64,000 nt of DNA, from assembly GCF_937958065.1 (NCBI RefSeq), contig NZ_CALFXI010000033.1, positions 1 to 64,000 of the forward strand. The letters are read 5' to 3'. Shown here in pieces: positions 15,634-22,961 of this stretch (position 1 is the stretch's first letter; every line of letters begins with the position of its first letter). The position numbers and the translations under genes are program-made. The notes below the pieces were generated by a model. That model had not been told where the DNA came from. It did not search any database and saw only the letters and a program-made list of their open reading frames with translations. Origin of the DNA: an uncultured Steroidobacter sp. GTDB taxonomy: Bacteria; Pseudomonadota; Gammaproteobacteria; Steroidobacterales; Steroidobacteraceae.

Positions 15634-18435
15634 ATGAGTCAGCTGACGCAGCAAGACGCGTCCAATCGAGCCTCCGTGCGCCACGGCGCGGCGGTGCTCC
15701 TGATGAGCGCCATCGCGTTGCTGCTGGGCGGCTGCGACAGCGGCAGCGGCGGCACCGATGTGACCATCGGCAGCGGCCAGAACATGGATCCGGTGACTCT
15801 GGATTTTCCGGTCTTCTACGTGAAGCGGCCGGTGCCCGATCCGGAGGATGACGAGCTGGCGAACGCCGATGCGCGCGAGCTGCTGCGCTTCGAGATCGGT
15901 GCCGATCTGTACATGCGCGATCGCGCTTCGACCTCGGCACCGGAAGTGAACCTCACCGCCGAGCTGACCCAGGGTCTCGGCGATATCCGCGACGTGAGCG
16001 TCAACTACGACGGCAGCAAGGTGCTGTTCTCCATGCGGGCGCGCTTCATCGAAGGTGCCGACGAGCAGGACCAGCCGACCTGGAACATCTGGGAATACGA
16101 CGTGGCGGCCCGTCAGCTTCGCCGCATCATCCGCTCGGACATCGTGGAAGAAACCGGCCACGACATCATGGCGCGCTACCTGCCGGACGGACGCATCGTG
16201 TTCAGCTCGACCCGCCAGCAAACCTCGCGCGCCATTCTGCTCGACGAGAACAAGCCGCAGTTCGCGGCCCAGGACGAGAGGGACAACGAGCCGGCCTTCG
16301 TGCTGCACGTGATGGATGTCGATGGCACCAACATCCATCAGATCTCGTTCAACCAGAGCCACGACCTGGCTCCCGATGTGCTGGCGAACGGCCGCATCGT
16401 GTTCACCCGCTGGGAGCATCACATCGATGACGACCAGTTCGACCTGTACTCCATCAATCCGGACGGCTCCGATCTGCAGCTGCTGTATGGGGCCAACAGC
16501 CATCAGACCGGCACGCCGAATCGGCCGCCCGGCAGCACGCCGAGCATCATTCAGTTCCTGAATCCAAAGCCGCTGCAGGACGGCCGTACGCTGTCGCTGA
16601 TCCGGCCATTCGAAGGCACGGGTGAAGGCGGCGATCTGGTGCTGATCGACACGGATACCTACGTCGACAACAATCGCGCCGCCCTGGCGGCGAACATCGG
16701 CATGACCGGCCCGGCGCAGATCCGGGCGTTGCCGACCGATGTGCGCACCATTCCGGGCCCGTCACCCGGTGGGCGTTACCGTACGGCGCAACCGCTGTAC
16801 GACGGCACCGGCCGGCTGCTGGTGAGCTGGTCGCAATGTCGTCTGGTCGAGAACAACCGCATCGTCCCCTGCACCAGCGAGCGCCTGCAGAATCCGAACG
16901 CCGTCGAAGCCCCGCCGCTGTATGGCATCTATGTGTACGACGTGCGCGAGAATACGCAGCGCCCCATCGTGGTTCCGCAGGAAGGTTTCATTTACACCGA
17001 AGTGGTGTCCGGCTCGCAGCGCGCACTGCCCGTCGTCATTCCGGATCGCGTTGCGGGGATCGATTATCCGCAGCAGCAGCAGGACGAGGGCGTCGGCGTG
17101 CTGAGCATTCGCAGCGTGTATGACATCGATGGTGTGGACGCCGCGCCCGGTGGCATCGCCACGGTTCGCAATCCGGCCAACCCGGGTTACGCGACACGCC
17201 CCGCCCGTTTCCTGCGGATCGAGAAGGCCGTGTCCATTCCGGACAATGACACCCGCGACTTCTCGAACACCGCGTTCGGCCCGAACCGCGCGCTCGGCAT
17301 GCGCGAAATCCTGGGTTATGCGCCGGTCGAGCCGGACGGCTCGGTCAAGGTGAAAGTGCCCGCCAACGTTGCGTTCTCGATCAGCGTGCTCGACGCGAAC
17401 GGCCGGCGTCTCGGCGGCAGTGCCAATCTGAATCTGCTGGGCGCCCGCCATACCAACTGGTTGCAGGTGCAACCCGGCGAGCAGCTGACCTGTAACGGCT
17501 GTCACAACGGCAATGCCAGCACGCCGCTGGCGCATGGTCGCAAAGGCATGACGGATTCGGTGAACGCCGGCGCGCCGAGCGCAGGCGTGCCCTTCCCGGG
17601 CACCAACGCGGCGTTCTTCGCCAACACCAGCGGCGAAACCATGGCCGAAATTCGTGGCCGCGTCATGTGCGGCGGCGCTTGTGCGATGAGCGTCGATCTG
17701 GCGTTCAAGGATTACTGGCTGCCGACGCCGCCCGCGACCAATGAGGTCGACGCCTGCTATGCCGTGGGCACCAACAACGTGCTGACCAATCCGGCTGACT
17801 CGACTGCCCGGTTCACCTGCGCGAGCTCGTTGCCTTCGGGTTTGCTGGCGCCGGTCGCGCCGGCGTGTCGCACCACCCTGACGACGCTGTGCCGGATCAC
17901 CATCCATTACGAGCAGCACATCCATCCGTTATGGGGCGTGGACCGGTTCGTCGACGCCAACGGCGACGGCATCCGTGATCAGGATGCGAACGGCGTGGAG
18001 ATCAATAACAAGTGCAACAGCTGCCATGCGCCGGTGGATGCGGCGAATGCCGCGCGCGTGCCGGCCGGCGATCTGGACCTGAGCGACGGGGCCTCCGAGG
18101 AACAGGCGCTGCACTTCAAGTCCTATCGCGAGCTGTTGTTCGGCGACCGGGGCCAGATTCTCGAGGGCGGCCAGCTGGTGGATGAATGTCTGGAGTTCCA
18201 GACCGACCCGGTGACCAACGTCACTACCTGCGTGGCGTTCCGTAACGTGCCGGCCTCCATGAGCTCGAACGGCGCGGCCGCCTCGGCCCGCTTCTTCAAT
18301 AAGATGTCGGGCGCGACTGCCGGCTCGGTCGACCATAGCGACTTTATGTCAGCAAGTGAGTTACGCTTGTTGTCAGAATGGCTGGATATCGGCGCGCAGT
18401 ACTACAACGACCCGTTCACCGCCCCGGAGAATTGA
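15634..18435 (+). CDS. HzsA-related lipoprotein (TolB-like propeller plus two haem-binding motifs)
   Basis: A 933-residue envelope protein. The N-terminus ends in a lipobox, ALLLGGC (Cys about 38). The first half has TolB/PD40-type propeller repeats (SVNYDGSKVLFSMRA, YLPDGRIVFSSTR, INPDGSDL). The second half resembles the middle domain of hydrazine synthase alpha, including LGYAPVEPDGSVKVKVPAN and the haem motif CNGCH at residue 620; a second motif, CNSCH, is at residue 794, with an IHYEQHIHPLW stretch before it. I do not propose hydrazine synthesis: the family is broad outside anammox bacteria and its reaction is unknown. GGAG lies 10 bases before the chosen ATG. The stop overlaps the next start (TGATG), so the downstream barrel gene is translationally coupled. 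Confidence 0.75.
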   Translation: MSQLTQQDASNRASVRHGAAVLLMSAIALLLGGCDSGSGGTDVTIGSGQNMDPVTLDFPVFYVKRPVPDPEDDELANADARELLRFEIGADLYMRDRASTSAPEVNLTAELTQGLGDIRDVSVNYDGSKVLFSMRARFIEGADEQDQPTWNIWEYDVAARQLRRIIRSDIVEETGHDIMARYLPDGRIVFSSTRQQTSRAILLDENKPQFAAQDERDNEPAFVLHVMDVDGTNIHQISFNQSHDLAPDVLANGRIVFTRWEHHIDDDQFDLYSINPDGSDLQLLYGANSHQTGTPNRPPGSTPSIIQFLNPKPLQDGRTLSLIRPFEGTGEGGDLVLIDTDTYVDNNRAALAANIGMTGPAQIRALPTDVRTIPGPSPGGRYRTAQPLYDGTGRLLVSWSQCRLVENNRIVPCTSERLQNPNAVEAPPLYGIYVYDVRENTQRPIVVPQEGFIYTEVVSGSQRALPVVIPDRVAGIDYPQQQQDEGVGVLSIRSVYDIDGVDAAPGGIATVRNPANPGYATRPARFLRIEKAVSIPDNDTRDFSNTAFGPNRALGMREILGYAPVEPDGSVKVKVPANVAFSISVLDANGRRLGGSANLNLLGARHTNWLQVQPGEQLTCNGCHNGNASTPLAHGRKGMTDSVNAGAPSAGVPFPGTNAAFFANTSGETMAEIRGRVMCGGACAMSVDLAFKDYWLPTPPATNEVDACYAVGTNNVLTNPADSTARFTCASSLPSGLLAPVAPACRTTLTTLCRITIHYEQHIHPLWGVDRFVDANGDGIRDQDANGVEINNKCNSCHAPVDAANAARVPAGDLDLSDGASEEQALHFKSYRELLFGDRGQILEGGQLVDECLEFQTDPVTNVTTCVAFRNVPASMSSNGAAASARFFNKMSGATAGSVDHSDFMSASELRLLSEWLDIGAQYYNDPFTAPEN

Positions 18436-19184
18436 TGCCTCGGTCGCTCACGCCGTTGACGTTCCTATGCTTGCTGTTGCTGTTCGCGGCGGGAGCGCAG
18501 GCCAAAGAACCTGCGCACAAGATCCTGATCGCCGATCCGTTCATCGAGCTGCACACCGGCCCGGGGCGCGGCTATCCGGTATTTCATGTGGTGGAGCGCG
18601 GCCGTGAAGTGGAGCTGGTCAAGCGTCGTACCGACTGGTTCCAGTTGCGTACCGATCAGGGCGTGGAAGGCTGGGCATCGCGCGAACAGATGATCGCGAC
18701 GCTGGAGCCGACCGGCGAGCCGCTCGATCTGCAGGAGCCGGCGCGCGAGAATTACATGAGCCGCCGCTGGCAGGCCGGTGTCAGTGGCGGCGACTTCGAG
18801 GGGGCGAGCCTGATCTCGGTGTTCGGCGGTTACGCGTTCAGCGACAACCTGTCCATCGAGCTGACCGTCAATCACATCCTCGGCGAGTTCTCCAACAGCT
18901 ACAGCTATACCGTCGGCCTGCTGCACGTGTTCGCGCCCGAGTGGCGGCTGTCGCCCTATTTCACGCTCGGCACCGGTGTGATCTACACCGATCCGAAATC
19001 GAACCTGGTGGACACCATCGACCGCGACGATCAGATCGGTTACGTCGGTGGCGGCCTGCAGTTTTATCTGACCCGTCGTTTCATGTTGCGCAGCGAGTAT
19101 CGACACAACATCGTGTTCACCAGCCGCAACGACAACGAGGAAGTGGACGAATGGAAGTATCTCGGTTTCGCGTTCTTTTTCTGA
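18435..19184 (+). CDS. SH3-domain outer-membrane beta-barrel protein
   Basis: A 249-residue envelope protein. After a signal peptide (to about residue 23, AGAQA) comes a bacterial SH3 domain (about 27-85: IELHTGPGRGYPVFHVV, WFQLRTDQGVEGWAS), which usually binds peptidoglycan or cell-wall peptides. The remaining 150 residues form an eight-stranded-type barrel with alternating residues and a terminal aromatic strand ending FAFFF. The ATG overlaps the HzsA-related stop by one base. The likely role is to anchor the complex between outer membrane and cell wall; this is inference. It resembles the barrel encoded next to it and overlaps that gene by 34 bases. Confidence 0.78.
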   Translation: MPRSLTPLTFLCLLLLFAAGAQAKEPAHKILIADPFIELHTGPGRGYPVFHVVERGREVELVKRRTDWFQLRTDQGVEGWASREQMIATLEPTGEPLDLQEPARENYMSRRWQAGVSGGDFEGASLISVFGGYAFSDNLSIELTVNHILGEFSNSYSYTVGLLHVFAPEWRLSPYFTLGTGVIYTDPKSNLVDTIDRDDQIGYVGGGLQFYLTRRFMLRSEYRHNIVFTSRNDNEEVDEWKYLGFAFFF

Positions 19185-19858
19185 GCCTGCTCGCCGTCAC
19201 GGCGTTGCCCGGCTGCTCCATGCTGGGTAGCCGCGACGACGACCGGCCCGCACCGCTCGCGCCGGCCGCCGATGCCGAGCCCTTGACCGGCGAGCCGGAC
19301 CAGAAGCCCATCATCGATCCGCAGGTCGAGCGCCGGGAGATCAGGCGCGCGCGCATCGATACGGAAGACTTCGAGCTCGGCGCCTACGTCGGCATCCTGA
19401 GCATCGAGGATTTCGAGAGCAACGCCGTTTATGGCGCGCGTCTGGCGTATCACCTCACCGAGGATTTCTTCCTCGAGGGCACTTACGGCAAGTCACGCGC
19501 CGGCCGCACCAGCTACGAGAACCTCTCCGGCGCCGCCGATGTGCTCAGCGACAAGGAGCGCGACTATTCGTATTACGCGCTGTCGCTTGGCTGGAACGCG
19601 TTGCCAGGTGAAATCTTCGTAGGCCGGAATCGCGCGTACAACAGCGCGTTCTATCTGGTGGCGGGCATCGGCAACACCCGCTTCGCCGGCGACGATCGCT
19701 TCACCGTGAGCGGCGGCTTCGGCTATCGCGTCCTGCCCGCGGACTGGATGGCCGTGCACTTCGACGTGCGCGACCATATCTTCGACAGCGACCTGGTGGG
19801 CGAGAAAAAGATCGTCAATAACCTAGAGGCGCATCTCGGTTTGTCGATTTTCTTTTGA
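19151..19858 (+). CDS. Outer-membrane beta-barrel lipoprotein
   Basis: A 235-residue protein. The first 20 residues are a lipoprotein signal with the lipobox ALPGC; a short proline-rich linker leads to a barrel domain (about 75-235) ending LGLSIFF. The barrel resembles that of the preceding SH3 protein, and both recall the outer-membrane barrel family described in myxobacteria (family assignment by eye). The start at 19151 lies 34 bases inside the upstream gene, which implies coupled translation and probably an equimolar pair. Confidence 0.75.
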   Translation: MEVSRFRVLFLSLLAVTALPGCSMLGSRDDDRPAPLAPAADAEPLTGEPDQKPIIDPQVERREIRRARIDTEDFELGAYVGILSIEDFESNAVYGARLAYHLTEDFFLEGTYGKSRAGRTSYENLSGAADVLSDKERDYSYYALSLGWNALPGEIFVGRNRAYNSAFYLVAGIGNTRFAGDDRFTVSGGFGYRVLPADWMAVHFDVRDHIFDSDLVGEKKIVNNLEAHLGLSIFF

Positions 19859-19903
19859 GCGACGATACCTGCTGGACAGGTGTGTCATAGAGGGTCGTCG
19901 GTC

Positions 19904-20398
19904 ATGTCGATGAGCAAATGGATTCGCGCCGCGCTGCTGGGCAGCGCGCTGGTTGTTTGTTCGCTGGTGAGCGCCAGCACCACCCAGGCGCCGGGCTTCA
20001 CCCTGCCGTCGCGAGCTGGCGACAACGTGTCGCTCGAGCAGCTCAAGGGCAAAGTGGTGATGCTGAATTTCTGGGCGAGCTGGTGCGGCCCGTGCCGCAC
20101 GGAAATGCCGCTTCTCGAACAGATGCACAAGCGCTACAGTTCGCTCGGCTTCACCCTGGTCGGCGTGAACGTGGAAGCGAACACCGCGGATGCCGAGCGC
20201 TGGTTGAAAGACACGCCGGTGTCGTTCCCGGTACTGTTCGACCGCGAGAGCAAGGTGAGCAAGCTGTACGACGTGAGCGCCATGCCGAGCACGGTATTCA
20301 TCGATCGCAAGGGCAACATCCGCTATCTGCACCGCGGCTACAAGCCCGGCGATGAAAGCGAATATCTGAATCAGATTCGCGCCCTGCTGAAAGAGTAA
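19904..20398 (+). CDS. TlpA/ResA-like periplasmic thioredoxin
   Basis: A 164-residue thiol-disulfide protein. A signal peptide of about 26 residues is followed by a thioredoxin fold with the active site FWASWCGPCRTEMP and the cis-proline loop SAMPSTVFIDR. TlpA/ResA proteins reduce disulfides in the periplasm, often keeping apocytochrome c cysteines reduced before haem attachment. That fits the CxxCH proteins in this locus and the CGC tail of the DUF4266 gene product encoded next. AGAGGG lies 9 bases before the chosen ATG; the M-S-M-S start leaves one alternative two codons later. Confidence 0.9.
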   Translation: MSMSKWIRAALLGSALVVCSLVSASTTQAPGFTLPSRAGDNVSLEQLKGKVVMLNFWASWCGPCRTEMPLLEQMHKRYSSLGFTLVGVNVEANTADAERWLKDTPVSFPVLFDRESKVSKLYDVSAMPSTVFIDRKGNIRYLHRGYKPGDESEYLNQIRALLKE

Positions 20399-20430
20399 GG
20401 AAGCGCTGCTCGGTCGACCGCCCCGACTGG

Positions 20431-20456
20431 GCAGCGTGCAACCGGTTGCATGCTGC
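20431..20456. promoter_or_regulatory. LacI-type operator palindrome
   Basis: The perfect 14-bp palindrome TGCAACCGGTTGCA (20437-20450) has the AACCGGTT centre typical of LacI-family operators. It is extended by GCAGC/GCTGC arms to a 26-base near-palindrome with one mismatched pair. A second 10-bp palindrome, CGGTCGACCG, lies at 20411-20420. Both are in the 118-bp gap before the DUF4266 gene. No LacI-type regulator is in the window. Confidence 0.6.
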
Positions 20457-20516
20457 ATCGAGCGAGTCGACAACGTCGGGACATGGCAATTGGCTGAATG
20501 GTTCGAGAGGTCGAAC

Positions 20517-20753
20517 GTGATCAAGGGAATCGCGCTCAAGATTGTGCTCGCGGCAGCGCTGGTCTCCGGCCTTTCCGCCTGCGGCAACATCGAGCCGTGG
20601 GTGAAGCCTTATGAGCGCCAGCAGCTGGCCGATCCCATCATGGCCGTGAATCCCCACCCCATTTCCTCTGCTTACATGGACCACGTGTTCGAGGCTCGTG
20701 AGGGCGCGCGTGGCGCGCTCGGCGGCGGCGGTGGCGGCTGCGGTTGCAACTGA
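20517..20753 (+). CDS. DUF4266 lipoprotein
   Basis: A 78-residue lipoprotein. The signal ends in the lipobox GLSAC; the short mature part has WVKPYERQQLADPIM and ends in a glycine-rich tail with a Cys-Gly-Cys motif (GGGGGGCGCN). This is the DUF4266 pattern, which is usually encoded beside DUF3570, a TlpA-like thioredoxin and ApbE. The start is GTG at 20517, set by GAGAGG six bases upstream; no ATG gives a plausible signal peptide. The gap of 118 bases from the thioredoxin gene holds a strong palindrome, so this may begin its own transcript. Function unknown; the tail could bind a metal or exchange disulfides. Confidence 0.85.
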   Translation: MIKGIALKIVLAAALVSGLSACGNIEPWVKPYERQQLADPIMAVNPHPISSAYMDHVFEAREGARGALGGGGGGCGCN

Positions 20754-20761
20754 GACCACGC

Positions 20762-21949
20762 ATGAGCTCAGGTTTCAACAAGGCACGACTTCTTGGCTCT
20801 ACCCTGGCGGCCATGGCATTGGCGCTGCCACTGATGAGCTCGGCCGGCGTGCTGCCCGATGACCGCGCCGACGCGCTCTATCACCGTTACGAAGGCGGCG
20901 GCGTCACCATTCAAGGGCCGTCGGTGCTGGTGCGCAAAAAAATGGCGGAGAAGTATGCCGTCAGCGCCAACTACTATCAGGACATGATCACCAGCGCGTC
21001 CATCGACGTCGAGGTGAGCGGCGCGAGCGAGTACAAGGAAGAGCGCGACCAATACACCCTGGGCTTCGAGTACCTGCGCGGCAAGACCACGTACAACCTC
21101 AGCTACACCAATAGCGAAGAGAACGACTACGACGCGCAGACCGCGACTTTCGGTTTGAGCCAGGATCTGTTCGGCGACCTGACCACCATCAGCATGGGGT
21201 TCTCGCGCGGCTCGGACAAGGTGCGCAACTCCACCGATCCCAGCTTCGAGCGCGACATCGATCGCTGGAGCTATCGGGTCGGCGTGTCCCAGATCCTGAC
21301 CAAGTCGCTGATCGCCTCGATGAATCTCGAGGTGATCACGGACGAAGGCTTCCTCAACAATCCGTATCGCTCGTATCGATACATCGATCCCAACGACAAC
21401 CGCCGCTTCATCCTGGCGCAGGAAGTCTATCCGCGCACTCGCACGAGCAATGCCGTAGCGATCAACGGCCGTTATTTCCTGCCGTATCGAGCCGCCATCT
21501 ACGGCGGCTACCGATTCTTTACGGATACCTGGGACATTCGCGCGGATACTTTCGAGCTGGGTTACATCCATCCCATCAAGCAGCAATGGACGCTGGAAGC
21601 GCGCGTGCGCTATTACCAGCAGGACAACGCGGAGTTCTACGAGGACCTGTTCGGTCGGGTGGATCAGCAGAATTTCATGGCCCGCGACAAGGAGCTGTCG
21701 ACCTTCAACAGCATCGCCTTCCGCATCGGCGCAAGCTACGAGTTCGCGCCGGTGACTGGCTGGGGCTTCGTAAAGAAGGCTTCGGTGAATCTGTTCTACG
21801 ACCGCATCGAGTTCAGCTACGACGACTTCCGCGACGCACGCGTCTCGAAGCTGGCTCCCACCGACCCGAACTACCGCCCCGCCGGCAGCGAGCCGCTGTA
21901 CGAGTTCGGCGCGAACGTGATCCAGGCGTTCGTGTCGATCTGGTTCTAG
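20762..21949 (+). CDS. DUF3570 outer-membrane barrel protein
   Basis: A 395-residue protein with a signal peptide (to about residue 29, LMSSAG) and a long barrel of roughly 16 strands ending VSIWF, a typical outer-membrane terminal strand. Family features: the start of the mature part, YHRYEGGGVTIQGPSVLVRKK, is shared in outline with DUF3570 proteins that follow DUF4266. Eight bases separate it from that gene. Probably a pore or a platform for the DUF4266 lipoprotein; the substrate is unknown. Confidence 0.85.
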   Translation: MSSGFNKARLLGSTLAAMALALPLMSSAGVLPDDRADALYHRYEGGGVTIQGPSVLVRKKMAEKYAVSANYYQDMITSASIDVEVSGASEYKEERDQYTLGFEYLRGKTTYNLSYTNSEENDYDAQTATFGLSQDLFGDLTTISMGFSRGSDKVRNSTDPSFERDIDRWSYRVGVSQILTKSLIASMNLEVITDEGFLNNPYRSYRYIDPNDNRRFILAQEVYPRTRTSNAVAINGRYFLPYRAAIYGGYRFFTDTWDIRADTFELGYIHPIKQQWTLEARVRYYQQDNAEFYEDLFGRVDQQNFMARDKELSTFNSIAFRIGASYEFAPVTGWGFVKKASVNLFYDRIEFSYDDFRDARVSKLAPTDPNYRPAGSEPLYEFGANVIQAFVSIWF

Positions 21950-21956
21950 GGAGCCC

Positions 21957-22949
21957 GTGAGGCGCGGAGCCCTCATTCTGCTGCTGGGCTCCGGCAGTGG
22001 AGTCACCGACGCCGCTGCTGAATCGATCGATCTGGATTGGGACCAGCGCGCCCCGTTCGTCGTTCGCGATCAAAACCCGCTGCTGGCTGGCTTCGGACTG
22101 CCATCGACCCTGCCGTCGCGCATCCCGAAGGTTTTTTCGGGAGGCGTCGAGCTCTACTGGGGCAGCACCGCGATCGTTCAGGGCCACGGCGACGAAGCAC
22201 TGCGGGTCGACGCCGAAAGCCGCGAAGCTCGCCTCATGCTGCAGGGGTCGATCTCCGAACGATTCGGCTGGCAGCTGCAGATCCCGTATCGTTACACCGG
22301 CGGCGGCAGCCTAGATGACTTCATCGACAGCTGGCACGACCTTTTTGGTCTGCCCGATGGCGGACGCTCGAGCCTGCCTCGCGATCAAATCGACATCGCA
22401 TACAGTCGCGCAGGCATTCGTCTCCTGGATCTCACATCGTCGGCCAGGGGCCTTGGCGATATTCACGCTGCGCTCGGCTACGAATTCCACTCCTCGCCGC
22501 CCTCGGCACTGATTGGCTGGCTCGACATCAAGCTGCCAACGGGTGACGCCGACAAACTCACCGGCAGTGGCGCGACGGATGTTTCTTTAGTGCTGTCGGG
22601 ACGGCACCGCGTCAGCGACCGTTGGTCGATCTTTGCACAAGCGGCGGGAACGTGGCTCGGCGATGGCGACCTGCTGCCGGACCAGCAGCGCAGCGTCGTC
22701 TGGAGCGGCATGGCTGGTGTGAGCGTCCAGACCTGGCGCGGGCTGTCATTGAAAGCGCAGCTCGATGCGCATAGCGCGGCCTACGATAGCGATCTCGACT
22801 TCCTGAGCGAGGCACTCGTCCTGACGATTGGCGGAGACTACCTGTTCGACTCGGGCTGGCGCGTCGATTTTGGCGTCAGCGAAGACATTGCAGTCGAACA
22901 CTCGCCCGACGTGGTTTTCGTGCTCGCCGTCGAGCGTGGCCCGCGGTAG
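21957..22949 (+). CDS. DUF3187 outer-membrane barrel protein
   Basis: A 330-residue protein. A short signal-like N-terminus is followed by RDQNPLLAGFGLP, the hallmark N-terminal stretch of DUF3187, then barrel-type strands (LPTGDADKLTGSGATDVSL, GGDYLFDSGWRVDFGVSED). The start is a GTG with GGGAG three bases ahead, unusually close. It lies 7 bases after the DUF3570 gene, so it is probably the last gene of the rightward operon. The signal peptide is weaker than in its neighbours (only about 21 residues to TDAAA). Function unknown. Confidence 0.8.
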   Translation: MRRGALILLLGSGSGVTDAAAESIDLDWDQRAPFVVRDQNPLLAGFGLPSTLPSRIPKVFSGGVELYWGSTAIVQGHGDEALRVDAESREARLMLQGSISERFGWQLQIPYRYTGGGSLDDFIDSWHDLFGLPDGGRSSLPRDQIDIAYSRAGIRLLDLTSSARGLGDIHAALGYEFHSSPPSALIGWLDIKLPTGDADKLTGSGATDVSLVLSGRHRVSDRWSIFAQAAGTWLGDGDLLPDQQRSVVWSGMAGVSVQTWRGLSLKAQLDAHSAAYDSDLDFLSEALVLTIGGDYLFDSGWRVDFGVSEDIAVEHSPDVVFVLAVERGPR

Positions 22950-22961
22950 CGCCAGACATCC

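Noticed and set aside
15634..18435. Hydrazine synthase function
   Set aside because: Only the alpha middle-domain-like part is present; the beta/gamma subunits and any anammox genes are missing from the window.
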